Positions 9,331-18,948 of a stretch of DNA of 64,000 nt are shown piece by piece. A program made the position numbers and the translations under genes. This stretch comes from Acidimicrobiales bacterium (lineage in GTDB: Bacteria; Actinomycetota; Acidimicrobiia; Acidimicrobiales; Iamiaceae). Under the pieces are notes generated by a model. That model had not been told where the DNA came from and did not search any database. It was given only the letters and a program-made list of their open reading frames with translations. Within the stretch, counting starts at the first letter, position 1; the number at the start of each line of letters is the position of its first letter. The stretch lies in NCBI GenBank assembly GCA_020439505.1, contig JAGQSO010000001.1, forward strand, positions 1 through 64,000, read 5' to 3'.

Positions 9331-12045
9331 TCACAGCCCTGAGGCCAGCAGTGACTGCCCATCAGGATCCCCGGCCCCGGCGGGCACGCCGTCGTCGGAA
9401 CCCACGGCACCATGAGGATGGAGCCGGACCACATGGGCTCCTCCGATGCCTGCGAAGCGACCCGGGTTGCAGGTGAGGACCACCACCTGGCATCGCCGTC
9501 CAGCCAGCGAGATGGCGGCGGCCATCTGGGTGAGCCGGGTGGCATCGGTCCACCCCAGGGTGTCGTCCAGGATCACCGGGGCACCCCCGTCTTCGGCCAC
9601 GAGCATGGCGCAGGCGAGGCGGGACAGAACTCCGAGTTGCTCGCGTGCGCCGGTGCTCAACTGGTCGAAGGAGACGGTGATCCCGTCCAAGGTCCGGGTC
9701 ATGACCTGGAGGTCGTCATCGAGGGCGAGTTCCAGGCTGGGTCCGAAGACCAGGCGAGCGAGCTGTTCGAGCTTGTCCCTGAAGGGAGCCTGATAGCGGG
9801 CACGAGCGGCAGCCCGTCGCGCCGCGAAGGTGTCGTGCAGGAGCAGTGCCACCGCGGCACGGTTCTCGATCCGTTCGAGCTCGGCTCTCAGGTGGCCCCG
9901 CTCGGTGATTGCGGCGTCGAGGCGATTAGCCAGACCGTTCTCGCCCTGGGCTTCCAGTACTGCGGAAAGGGCATCGTGCTCGCGTTGATTGGCGCGGATG
10001 CGCTCGGCCCCGCTCTGGCGAGCAGTGCGGGCGTTCCCCGTCACCTGCCTGAGCATCTCGAGATCGGCACGGTTCAACTCGGCGTTGTGAGCCGACCAAC
10101 GGGACTGCGCGACCTCGAGGGCCGCTCGTGACGCCTCCAACCCGCCGGTCAGGTCGAGATCGCGGTACATCTCCCTGGCCTGAGCAAGGTCTGTCCTGAT
10201 GCGGTCCAAGGCATCACGTTCGGCGTCGACCTGGGCGGCCAGCCCGGCACTGTTGACCGCCGCCTCACTCATGGCGGCGGTCGCATCGGCCAGCGCCGAC
10301 TGCACCTCGGCCAGCGCCGATCGCAGGTCGGCCAAGTGCCCCTCGGCTCGACGAGAGATCTCCTGGGCGGCATCCAGATCGATGGGGATCTCTGGCTCGG
10401 CCGTGCGCTCCGCCTCATAGGTAGCGATGCGCTCGGTGTGACGGGTGATCTTGCGTTCGAGGTCTTCGAGGGTGAGGTCGCGGAGGTCCTGTTGAATTCG
10501 GCCTGCCGCCCCGGAGTGGATCCGTTCCGCTTCGCTCCGCGCCGCGGCCGCGGCCCGAGCCTCGACCAGGTCGGCCACGCCGTAGTCGGCGCAAAGCCGG
10601 GCCAAGTCCGCTTCCGCCCGCTGGAGATCGTCGTGGAGGACTTTGGCCTCGGGTCCGACCTCGATGTTCAAGACAACGGTGCCGGGGATCGAAACCTCGG
10701 AGTCCTCGACCACCAAGATCTGGCGGGAATCACCGACCGCCAGTCGGTGGGCCGAATCCTTCGACACCACCTCCAGGTCGGAGAGGGCGGTGGCGGTAAG
10801 CCGCACGGCTCCACCCGCGGCGCTGGCCTCCGCTCTGACCTGTGCCAGGTAGGCCGTCTCGAACTCGGCCATCACCTTCGAATCGATCCGATTGGACTCC
10901 AGCACCTCCTCGGCGCCAGCCACGGCCTCGAGCTCCAGGCGGACTCGGTCACGTCGTTCGATGAACTGCTCGACCTCGATCTGTTGACGACGGAAGTCGG
11001 TGTCGCCGACAGCGCCGCGGAGGACCTCCTCGGCCGCAGTGACCGACCGGGCGGCCGCCTCGTACTCGTCGCGGAGGGTCGAAACCACCCGCCCGGCCTC
11101 GGCCGCGGCCGGTTCGGCGCTGGCCCGCCTCTCCTCGGCCGCGGTTAGGCGGGCCGACTGGTCCAGCTCCTTGGACACCAGTTCGTCTCGGGCGTCTCGA
11201 AGTTGAACCCATCGCTGGTGATCGGCGCTGGCCGCGTCCCGTTCGGCGGCCAGCTGGGCCACCTGACGGCCCAGCTCCTCGACGACGCTGAGTCGAGCCT
11301 CCTGCTCGGCTTCGCCCTGTTCGAGCTCTCTCTGACGAACCGCCAGCTCGATGGCCTCAGCTTCGAGCCGGGCTATCCGATCGGTCCGGACCTCGAGCTC
11401 CCTCAGCTCACCTTCGATGACGCGGACGCGGTCCTCGGCCTCACGAACCCTGTCGGCAAGCTGTTTGCGGTCCTTGCTGGCCTGGCCGGTGGCCGTCCAG
11501 TACTGGTCCCGTTGATCGACGATGCGGTCCCACAAGGCGTCGTTGTGGAGGTCGTCCTGCCCATCACCCGCCGCCAGGTCCAAAGCGCGCCCCAGCGAAG
11601 GCACTGCGTAGTCGACCTGCTCAAGGTCGGCGCCTTGTTCCAGGCGCAGCGCCCGCCAGAGGTCACCGTCCAAGGTCTCGGCCAGGATTGCCTGGACCCG
11701 TTCGTGGGCTTCCCGGCCGGTCAACTGGGCCCGCTCGGGTTCGAGCACCGTGAGGGTCGTCTGGGCCTGACGGAGCCAGCGCTTGGCGTAACAGATCCGG
11801 TAGGGGCCGGTGGTCAGATCCACCTCGACTTCCGGACCGACGTCGCGGTGCACCGGCTGAACCGCCTTGATCCGCCGGTTCTTCGTGTCGTCACGGAACT
11901 CGAACAGGAGCGAGAGCGCCTCGGCCAGGGAGCTCTTGCCCGCCTCGTTGTCTCCTTCTATGACGGTCACGCCCACCGACGGAAAGGTGACCTCGGCCGA
12001 GGTGACCCCCCGGAAGTTCGTGATGGTGAGCCGGTTGATCTTCAC
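9331..12045 (-). CDS. SbcC/YhaN-like AAA ATPase of an SbcCD-type pair
   Basis: A 904-residue Rad50/SbcC-type SMC-like ATPase. The N-terminus has a Walker A (GDNEAGKSS, about residues 32-40). Long charged coiled coil covers about residues 180-750. The C-terminus has an ABC-like signature (STGAREQLG) and a Walker B (VILDDTLGWTD). I find no CxxC zinc hook in the coiled coil, unlike SbcC and Rad50, so it is closer to YhaN. It starts with GTG at 12045, overlapping the stop of the nuclease gene by 4 nt (GTGA), so the two are translationally coupled. Role: DNA end processing or repair with the partner nuclease. Confidence 0.85.
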   Translation of the reverse strand: MKINRLTITNFRGVTSAEVTFPSVGVTVIEGDNEAGKSSLAEALSLLFEFRDDTKNRRIKAVQPVHRDVGPEVEVDLTTGPYRICYAKRWLRQAQTTLTVLEPERAQLTGREAHERVQAILAETLDGDLWRALRLEQGADLEQVDYAVPSLGRALDLAAGDGQDDLHNDALWDRIVDQRDQYWTATGQASKDRKQLADRVREAEDRVRVIEGELRELEVRTDRIARLEAEAIELAVRQRELEQGEAEQEARLSVVEELGRQVAQLAAERDAASADHQRWVQLRDARDELVSKELDQSARLTAAEERRASAEPAAAEAGRVVSTLRDEYEAAARSVTAAEEVLRGAVGDTDFRRQQIEVEQFIERRDRVRLELEAVAGAEEVLESNRIDSKVMAEFETAYLAQVRAEASAAGGAVRLTATALSDLEVVSKDSAHRLAVGDSRQILVVEDSEVSIPGTVVLNIEVGPEAKVLHDDLQRAEADLARLCADYGVADLVEARAAAAARSEAERIHSGAAGRIQQDLRDLTLEDLERKITRHTERIATYEAERTAEPEIPIDLDAAQEISRRAEGHLADLRSALAEVQSALADATAAMSEAAVNSAGLAAQVDAERDALDRIRTDLAQAREMYRDLDLTGGLEASRAALEVAQSRWSAHNAELNRADLEMLRQVTGNARTARQSGAERIRANQREHDALSAVLEAQGENGLANRLDAAITERGHLRAELERIENRAAVALLLHDTFAARRAAARARYQAPFRDKLEQLARLVFGPSLELALDDDLQVMTRTLDGITVSFDQLSTGAREQLGVLSRLACAMLVAEDGGAPVILDDTLGWTDATRLTQMAAAISLAGRRCQVVVLTCNPGRFAGIGGAHVVRLHPHGAVGSDDGVPAGAGDPDGQSLLASGL

Positions 12046-13178
12046 GAGGCACTCCCGGTCAGACGGACGAGAAGAGACATCGCCTCCTGGGCGCGGACGG
12101 CGTCGGGACCGGACCCTTCGGCCATGGTCTGCAGGTCATCCAGGGCGTCGCGGGCGAAGCCCGACAGCCCCAGCGAGTCGAAATCGGCCTGGTCAGGCAG
12201 GACGATCAGGTCGATCCGGCGTTCCCAACCCTGTAGCGATGCCAGCAGGTCGGCGTGGTGGGTCAGCACGGCGTCGAGCCGGGCCTTCTCGGTGAGCGAC
12301 AGCTGGCCGACCAGGGCCAGCTTCACGATCGTGCGGGCCTTGTCGGTGAGCGAGTCGAGGAAGGTGTCCAACAGGTCCACATCGCCATGACCGGTCAGAT
12401 CGGCCTCGTGACGGACGAAACGCCAGGTTCCGACCTGGTGGGGGCGGACGTCGACCCGGCCGGAATCGTCCAGGTCGACGACGAGCACATGACCCGGGTC
12501 GATCTCACGGAAATCGGTGGGCTCGGGCGCACCGGAGTACCTGACACACCCGGTGCCCCCGACGGAGGTGGCCGAGTGGCGGTCACCCAAAGCCACGTAG
12601 TGAACCCGTCCGTCACCCAGCGCCGCCTCCACCGAGCTCAGAGCGACCAGGGCGGGATTCAGTTCATCGGGCGACATCGCGTCGACCGCGCCGTGCCCGA
12701 CGACCACCCGCCGGGTGCCGTCGGCGGTGAGACCCGCCACCGCCTCCCCGACCAGATCGACGAGAGGGCGCTTGGATGTCCAGGGGGCAGCGACCAACTC
12801 GATCCCCGGTGCAACCGTCAAGGGTTCCTCCGAGGTCAGCACCACCACGTTCGGGGGCTGGTGAGAGGTGAAGGTCGGCGACCGGAACACCGACGAGGCG
12901 TCGAGGGGGTCGTGGTTACCCGGCAGCAGGTAGAAGGTGACCTCAGGTGAGGCCGCCATGGCGTCGAGAGCTCGCACCACCACCTGGCGCTCGACGTGGT
13001 TGGTCTCGAAAACATCGCCGCACACCACCACGAACCGGCAGTCCTTCTCGATGGCCAGAGCACCGATGGTGCGGATCACCTCGATCCGGGCCGCGCTGAA
13101 GCGTGGCTGGGCGTCAGCATCGAGGAAATGCCTGGTCATTCCGAGTTGCCAGTCGGCGGTGTGGATGAAGCGGACCAT
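12042..13178 (-). CDS. SbcD/YhaO-like metallophosphoesterase (DNA repair exonuclease)
   Basis: A 378-residue calcineurin-like phosphoesterase. Metal-binding motifs are in order: FIHTADWQLG (D-x-H site), VVCGDVFE (GD), LLPGNHDP (GNHD) and VVVGHGAVD (GH), then a GDRHSA site. This is the Mre11/SbcD arrangement. The ATG at 13178 puts the first motif at residue 5, as in the family; the longer open frame upstream runs into the promoter of the divergent gene. It is the first gene of the operon with the SbcC-like ATPase. Confidence 0.86.
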   Translation of the reverse strand: MVRFIHTADWQLGMTRHFLDADAQPRFSAARIEVIRTIGALAIEKDCRFVVVCGDVFETNHVERQVVVRALDAMAASPEVTFYLLPGNHDPLDASSVFRSPTFTSHQPPNVVVLTSEEPLTVAPGIELVAAPWTSKRPLVDLVGEAVAGLTADGTRRVVVGHGAVDAMSPDELNPALVALSSVEAALGDGRVHYVALGDRHSATSVGGTGCVRYSGAPEPTDFREIDPGHVLVVDLDDSGRVDVRPHQVGTWRFVRHEADLTGHGDVDLLDTFLDSLTDKARTIVKLALVGQLSLTEKARLDAVLTHHADLLASLQGWERRIDLIVLPDQADFDSLGLSGFARDALDDLQTMAEGSGPDAVRAQEAMSLLVRLTGSAS

Positions 13179-13268
13179 GTACCGAACGTACCGAGGCCCT
13201 GTGACAACGAAGCGGACCCCTCCCGGGTCACCTACCCTTCGGGCCAGCCAACCGGAAGGGGAACAACC

Positions 13269-15971
13269 GTGTCGAGGCTTCTGCCGTTCAGGGATCTGCG
13301 ACGCGTCGGCGCTGCGCTGGCGGTCACCGCCAGTGCCGCCACGCTGATCTCCGGGCTCATCCCCATGAGCGCCGAGGCGGCGCGGACGACCAGTGCCTCG
13401 CCATCGAGGGCCACCGCCGCGGCGGCAATGACGGCTCGGGCCGCCGCGACGGTCGACGACGCCGTCGCCGAACAGGAACCGTTCATCTGCACCACCGAGT
13501 ACAACGGGCTGGGCCAGCCGTCGGTCGACAACCAGGACCGCCGGGGGACACCGGTGTACCCCCTCGACGGTGCGGGCGCCCCCGACCGGGCCCAGGATCC
13601 GCTCGGATGGAGCCGCCGCTGCCAGGTCTCCGACGTCGTCGAGTACCGGTATCGGACCACCGACGGTCAGACCAGGACACTGGCCCCGGGCGCGTCGGCC
13701 CTGCCCGCCGACATCGCCATGCTCGACGTCGACGACATGATCGGCGCCGACCGCCTCGACACCGACGGCGCCTCCCAGATCCCCTACCTGATCCGCTATC
13801 AGCGTGGAACCCTTCCCGAGAACCGGTTCCTGTACAGCATCGCCATGCTGGTCCCGTTCTCGGAGTACCAATCCGGTGTAGGCGCCGACGGTCCGTGGGA
13901 CGACAGCCACTGGAACGGCCGGCTCCTCTACAACTTCGGGGGTGGCGTCGGAATCGGGCACAGCCAGGGTGACCTGAGCACCGGCGCATCGTTGATGCAC
14001 GAGGCGCTGCGACTGGGTCACGCCGTCGTGTACTCCAGCGGGACCCGCACCTCAACCCACTACAACCTGATGCTGGGTGGCCGCACCGCAGTGGAGCTCA
14101 AGGATCGGTTCGTGGCCGACCACGGCTCCCCCCTCTACACGGTGGGGATCGGCGGGTCCGGCGGCGGCATCCAGCAGTACGTGTACGGACAGAACCACCC
14201 CGGGCTGCTCGACGCCGCCATCCCCCAGTACTCCTATCCCGACATGACCACCCAGACCATCAACGTGGGTGACTGCGAGCTGCTCGAGCGCTACATGGAC
14301 GTCACCGACGGCGACAACCCCCGTTGGGACGACTGGGACAACCGCCAGATCATCCAGGGCCAGAACACCATCGAAGGGTTCACCTCGGAGTGGCAGGCCC
14401 GTACCGGTGCCACCGGCTCCAGTGAGTGCATCGAAGGCTGGCGGGGCGCCACCCCTCTGGCCATGAACCCCACCTTCGGACTAGCGGTGGGCATGGACGA
14501 GGTGATCATGCCCTTCGTCGGTGAGCTGCTGGCCAAGCTCGGTGCCGGCCAGCCGGTGTACCCCGACGACTTCCCCGACCTGGGGCGCCTGCTGCGCACC
14601 CACGAAGACCCCGCCCAATGGGTGCAGTGGACCCACTGGGCCGACGTGGAAGAGGTCTACGGAACCGATCCGACCTCTGGTTACGCCCAGGTTCCCTGGG
14701 ACAACGTGGGCGTGCAGTACGGGCTTCGGGCGGTGGCCGACGGCTCCCTGACCCCGGCCGAATTCTTGGACCTGAACGCCAACGTCGGGTCGTGGAAGGA
14801 ACCCGAGGACAACGTGCCAGAGAGCTGCGGCATGGTGCGGGCCATGGTCGGTGACGACCTGGGGGCCTTCGCCGGACTGATCGGGCTGTGCGAAGGCGAC
14901 GAGCTCGACCAGTACTCGGCCCGCCAGATGAACCTCGCTCCCGACGCCGACACCCCCGCCCCCCGTCGGACCGCGGATGTCGCCGCCATCACCAACGCCT
15001 TCACCAGCGGATTGGTGTTCAGCGGTGCGATGCCCCGGGAGATCCCGATCATCGACGCCCGCCACTACCTGGAGGATCAGCTCGACATGCACAACGTGCA
15101 CCAGTCGTTCGTGATCCGCGAACGAATCCGGCGAGCCGAGGGCGACGCCGACAACCAGGTGATCTGGTTCCTCGACGCCCGGCCGGCCGAGGACGAGGCC
15201 GCCACCGATGCCCTCCACGACGAGGGCTTCCGGGTCATGGACCAGTGGGTGCTCAACATCCAGGCCAACCCGTCCCGATCGGTCGCCGACAACAAGCCAA
15301 CCGGGGCCGTCGATCGGTGCTGGAACACGAACGGCACCGAGATCGCCCGGGGCGACGACGTCTGGGACGGGGCCGAGGAACTGGTGGTGTCAGGTCAGGG
15401 CGCGTGGACCGACTCGGCACCCGACGAGGTCGACGGCGTGCGCGTCGGAGCCTGCGCCGCCGCCTTCCCCATGCACTCGACCTCGCGGGTGATCGCCGGC
15501 GGCCCGATCACCAACGACGTGTACAAGTGCCACACCAAGTCGGTGTCCCAGTCGATCGCCGACGGCGACTACGGCGTGTGGGTCCCATCGGCCGATGAGC
15601 AGTCCCGTCTGGAGGAGATCCATCCCGAAGGGGTGTGCGATTACTCCAAGCCCAGTGTCGGCTACCCCGACGGTGGTGTGGTGGCCCCGCCGACCCGGCC
15701 GCCGACCACCGCCCCACCGGCCACGACGACACCCTCGTCGACCACCACCAACCCGATGACGACCTCGACGACCTCGACCACCTCGGCCCCGTCGACCAGC
15801 ATCACCACACCCGGCACCCGCCAACCCGACCAGCCCTACCGGCCCCGGGACGACGGCCACCGGGACGCCCTGGCCCGAACCGGGCTGGGGGTGGTGGGTC
15901 TGGTGGTCAGTGGCCTGGTGCTGGCCGGCAGCGGCTCGGCCCTCCGCCGGGGCGCTCGACGTCGCCGCTGA
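13269..15971 (+). CDS. Secreted, cell-wall-anchored DUF6351 family protein (tannase/alpha-beta hydrolase-like)
   Basis: A 900-residue protein. The GTG at 13269 follows a GGAAGGGG Shine-Dalgarno. Residues 1-38 are a signal peptide ending near SAEA. The body matches DUF6351: NGRLLYNFGGG, a nucleophile-elbow-like GIGGSGGGIQQY, and a conserved Cys/Trp-rich middle. The C-terminus has a Pro/Thr/Ser-rich linker of about 60 residues, then LARTG, a hydrophobic helix and an Arg tail, which is an actinobacterial sortase (LAxTG) signal. It should be displayed on the cell wall as an esterase-type enzyme; the substrate is unknown. No sortase gene is present in this window. Confidence 0.82.
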   Translation: MSRLLPFRDLRRVGAALAVTASAATLISGLIPMSAEAARTTSASPSRATAAAAMTARAAATVDDAVAEQEPFICTTEYNGLGQPSVDNQDRRGTPVYPLDGAGAPDRAQDPLGWSRRCQVSDVVEYRYRTTDGQTRTLAPGASALPADIAMLDVDDMIGADRLDTDGASQIPYLIRYQRGTLPENRFLYSIAMLVPFSEYQSGVGADGPWDDSHWNGRLLYNFGGGVGIGHSQGDLSTGASLMHEALRLGHAVVYSSGTRTSTHYNLMLGGRTAVELKDRFVADHGSPLYTVGIGGSGGGIQQYVYGQNHPGLLDAAIPQYSYPDMTTQTINVGDCELLERYMDVTDGDNPRWDDWDNRQIIQGQNTIEGFTSEWQARTGATGSSECIEGWRGATPLAMNPTFGLAVGMDEVIMPFVGELLAKLGAGQPVYPDDFPDLGRLLRTHEDPAQWVQWTHWADVEEVYGTDPTSGYAQVPWDNVGVQYGLRAVADGSLTPAEFLDLNANVGSWKEPEDNVPESCGMVRAMVGDDLGAFAGLIGLCEGDELDQYSARQMNLAPDADTPAPRRTADVAAITNAFTSGLVFSGAMPREIPIIDARHYLEDQLDMHNVHQSFVIRERIRRAEGDADNQVIWFLDARPAEDEAATDALHDEGFRVMDQWVLNIQANPSRSVADNKPTGAVDRCWNTNGTEIARGDDVWDGAEELVVSGQGAWTDSAPDEVDGVRVGACAAAFPMHSTSRVIAGGPITNDVYKCHTKSVSQSIADGDYGVWVPSADEQSRLEEIHPEGVCDYSKPSVGYPDGGVVAPPTRPPTTAPPATTTPSSTTTNPMTTSTTSTTSAPSTSITTPGTRQPDQPYRPRDDGHRDALARTGLGVVGLVVSGLVLAGSGSALRRGARRRR

Positions 15972-15980
15972 ATCCGCCCC

Positions 15981-16718
15981 ATGCCGATACCCGAGGCGAA
16001 GCTCCTGCCCCCGCCCGCCGGTGGGCGCACCTACACCGGTCACCAGCGGGTCCGCTGGGGTGACGTCGACCCCGGGGCACGGCTCCGCCTCGACGGAACC
16101 GCCCGTTACCTCCAAGACGTGAGCCACGAGGACACCCTCGACAGCGGGACCGCAAGAGCCGGGCCGTGGGTGGTGCGCAGAACCGTGATCGACGTCATCG
16201 TCCCGGCGGTGGCCGACGAAGACCTGACGCTCATCACGTTCTGCGGTGGGCTGGGGGCCCGCTGGGCCGACCGACGAACTTCGATCACCGGCCAGCGGGG
16301 CGCTCGGATCGAGGCCATGTCGTTGTGGATCAGGATCTCCGCCGACACCGGGCGACCGACGCGGCTGGACCCGGCGTTCCTGGACCTCTACGCCGACTTC
16401 ACCGGAGACCGCAAGGTCCCGGCATCGACCACCCACCCCGAACCTCCAGCGGACGCACCCCGCCGACCTTGGCCGTTGCGGGCCACCGATCTGGATCCCA
16501 TGAACCACGTCAACAACGCCGCCACCTGGGAGCCGGTGGTGGACGAGCTGGCCCGCCTGAACCTTCGGCCCCGTCGGGCCGAGGTGGAGTACCGGGCGGC
16601 CATCGATCCCGGTGACGTCGTCGAGATCGCCTCCGCCCGCGACGATGGAGGTTTGCGCATCTGGCTGGAGGTTGAGGGCCGGGTGCGAGCGTCGGCCCTG
16701 GTGCACCTCAGGTCCTGA
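15981..16718 (+). CDS. Acyl-ACP thioesterase-like double hot-dog protein
   Basis: A 245-residue protein with two hot-dog halves. The first has RVRWGDVDPGARLRLDGTAR; the second has RATDLDPMNHVNNAATWEPV, with the Asn/His pattern typical of acyl-ACP thioesterases (FatA/B-like, PF01643 clan). It would release fatty acids from ACP, or act on CoA esters. ATG at 15981, 9 bp after the DUF6351 stop, so it is probably co-transcribed with it. It is convergent with EF-G2 at 16744. Confidence 0.82.
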   Translation: MPIPEAKLLPPPAGGRTYTGHQRVRWGDVDPGARLRLDGTARYLQDVSHEDTLDSGTARAGPWVVRRTVIDVIVPAVADEDLTLITFCGGLGARWADRRTSITGQRGARIEAMSLWIRISADTGRPTRLDPAFLDLYADFTGDRKVPASTTHPEPPADAPRRPWPLRATDLDPMNHVNNAATWEPVVDELARLNLRPRRAEVEYRAAIDPGDVVEIASARDDGGLRIWLEVEGRVRASALVHLRS

Positions 16719-16743
16719 GGAGACGAGCGGTTATCCGCCCTCG

Positions 16744-18795
16744 TCAGGAGCCGGTGACCGAGGCCAGGAGGTTGGCGGGCAGGAGGTCGTAATGGTGGTG
16801 GGTGGCGGTGAAACGCCCTCGGCCACCGGTGAGTGACCGCAGGTCGACCGCGTAGCGAACCGTCTCCGCCGCCGGGACCAGCGCCACGATCTCCTGGAAT
16901 CCGTCCGCGGCGGGGTCGGTGCTCTGCACCCGACCTCGCCTGGCGTTGAGGTCACCGAGGACATCGCCCTGCATCTCCGAAGGGACGAGCACCGTGATCT
17001 GCTCCACCGGTTCGAGCACCACCGAGCCCGCCTGTTCCAACGCCGAGCGGAGGGCAAGGCGGCCGGCGGTCTTGAACGCCATCTCCGAGGAATCGACCGA
17101 GTGCTCCTTGCCGTCGGTCAGTTCGACCTCGATGTCGACCACCGGGAACCCGTGCAAACCGCCCGACGCCATCGCTTCTTCGATGCCCTTCTCCACCGCC
17201 GGGACGTATCCCCGCGAGATCGCTCCGCCCACGATGCGGTCCACGAACCGGAATCCGCCGCCCCGCTCGAGCGGTCGGACGGTGACCGTGCACACGCCGT
17301 ACTGGCCGTGCCCGCCGGACTGCTTCTTGTGACGGCCTTCGGCCTCGGTCTGAGCCGAGATCGTCTCGCGGTATCCGATGCGGACCGGTTCGGTGTCGAT
17401 GTGAACCCCGAACCGGGACTCCAGTCGTTCCAGGGCGACCGACAGGTGGGTCTCCCCGGCGCCGCGCAGGACGGTCTGGCGGGTGTCGGCCGCCCTGATG
17501 ACCGTCAGGCCGGGATCCTCGTCGAGGAGCCGGTGAAGGGCGTCGGCCAGCTTGTCCTCGTCCGCGGGTGTCCGGGCCTTGATGCCGATGCCGAGGGCCG
17601 GCGGAGCGAGCTCGATGCCGGGGGCGCTGACCGGGTGACCCCGGGTCGACAAGGTGTCGCCGGTGCCGGTGGCATTCAGCTTGGCCACCGCGGCGATGTC
17701 ACCGGCCACCACCGACCCGGTGGCCCGGTGTTCGGCCCCCGTCAGCGTGAACAGACCGTGCATCCGTTCGTCGGAACCGCTGCGGTTGTTGATCAGGTGG
17801 TCGTCGCTGCGCACCGTGCCCGAGATGACCTTGAACAGCGACACGTGACCAACGAACTGGTCGGCCACGGTCTTGAACACGAAAGCCACCGCTGGGGCGT
17901 CGACGTCGGGTCGGACCCCGACGCTGATGTCTCCGGCCCGAACCTCCACCGGAGGTCGGTCGAGGGGTGAGGGCCCGATCTCACAGATGAAGTCGAGCAG
18001 CCGGTCCACCGCGATCTCTTTGAGCGCCGACCCGCACACGACCGGGAAGACGGTGGCGTCGTCCACCCCGACCGCCATCGTGTGTTCGAGCTCTTCGACC
18101 GAGGGCACGTCCCCGTCTAGGTAGCGGGCCATCAGGGCGTCGTCGGCGACGACGATCCCCTCCACCAGGTTGTCGTGCACCTGGTGTTCGAGCTCGGCCA
18201 TCTCGTCGGGTATCTCGGTGTGGGTCGCAGTTGCCTGGTCGTAGAGCCAGGCGGTGTCAGAGAGGAGGTCGGCCACCCCCCGGAAGTCGGCCTCAAAACC
18301 GACCGGCAGCTCCAACGGTGCCACCCCGGCCCCGAACCGTGACCTCAGGTCCTCCAGCACCGAGGTGAAATCGGCGCGGTCCCGGTCCAACTTGTTGATG
18401 AAGATCATGCGAGGAAGGTCGTGGGTCACGGCCAGCCGCCACGCCGCCTCGGTCCCCACCTCCACTCCCGACACGGCCGACACCACGAACACCGCCATGT
18501 CCGCCACCCGCATGGCGGCGTGGAGTTCCCCGACGAAGTCGGGGTCTCCAGGGGTGTCGATGAGGTTGATCTTGTGGCCCTTCCACTCGAGTGGAAGGAC
18601 CGACATCGCCAGAGACGAGCCCCGGGCCTTCTCGGCTGGGTCGTGGTCGCTGACCGTCGTTCCGTCCTCCACCCGACCCGGTCGGGCGATGACCCCGGCC
18701 GCGTGCAGCGCCGCTTCGGCCAGTGTGGTCTTGCCCGACCCGCCGTGGCCCACCAGCACCACGTTGCGGAGCTTGTCGGTGGAGAACGTGGCCAT
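16744..18795 (-). CDS. fusA2: Elongation factor G-like protein EF-G2
   Basis: A 683-residue translational GTPase. The G1 motif is GHGGSGKTT (residues 17-25), unlike the GHVDAGKTT of canonical EF-G. G3 is DTPGDPDF and G4 is NKLD. Domains II-V follow to the end, including the domain IV segment KKQSGGHGQYG. This is the actinobacterial EF-G2 subfamily (like FusA2 of mycobacteria), whose role in translation is unclear because it usually lacks full translocase activity. ATG at 18795. It stands alone, convergent with the thioesterase gene, and a 153-bp gap separates it from the TetR gene. Confidence 0.9.
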   Translation of the reverse strand: MATFSTDKLRNVVLVGHGGSGKTTLAEAALHAAGVIARPGRVEDGTTVSDHDPAEKARGSSLAMSVLPLEWKGHKINLIDTPGDPDFVGELHAAMRVADMAVFVVSAVSGVEVGTEAAWRLAVTHDLPRMIFINKLDRDRADFTSVLEDLRSRFGAGVAPLELPVGFEADFRGVADLLSDTAWLYDQATATHTEIPDEMAELEHQVHDNLVEGIVVADDALMARYLDGDVPSVEELEHTMAVGVDDATVFPVVCGSALKEIAVDRLLDFICEIGPSPLDRPPVEVRAGDISVGVRPDVDAPAVAFVFKTVADQFVGHVSLFKVISGTVRSDDHLINNRSGSDERMHGLFTLTGAEHRATGSVVAGDIAAVAKLNATGTGDTLSTRGHPVSAPGIELAPPALGIGIKARTPADEDKLADALHRLLDEDPGLTVIRAADTRQTVLRGAGETHLSVALERLESRFGVHIDTEPVRIGYRETISAQTEAEGRHKKQSGGHGQYGVCTVTVRPLERGGGFRFVDRIVGGAISRGYVPAVEKGIEEAMASGGLHGFPVVDIEVELTDGKEHSVDSSEMAFKTAGRLALRSALEQAGSVVLEPVEQITVLVPSEMQGDVLGDLNARRGRVQSTDPAADGFQEIVALVPAAETVRYAVDLRSLTGGRGRFTATHHHYDLLPANLLASVTGS

Positions 18796-18948
18796 TGCCT
18801 ACCTCCCGGGTGGCGTCGACGGCGTCAACCTACCGAGCGACGACGAGGGGCGTCGGACGTTTCTGCGCCGCCTTGTCCGAGCGGGCGTCGACCGCTCCGC
18901 CTGGGCCGACCCCGCGGGCCGCGGCCTCCTGACGCTGTGAGTCCGGTG

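Noticed and set aside
13179-14021. Longer N-terminus for the SbcD-like protein
   Set aside because: It would run through the divergent gene's coding region. The first metal-binding motif normally sits within the first ten residues, as it does from 13178.
15390-16706. Long minus-strand frame opposite the DUF6351 and thioesterase genes
   Set aside because: Antisense to two well-supported genes, with low-complexity Gly/Arg translation and no family motif.
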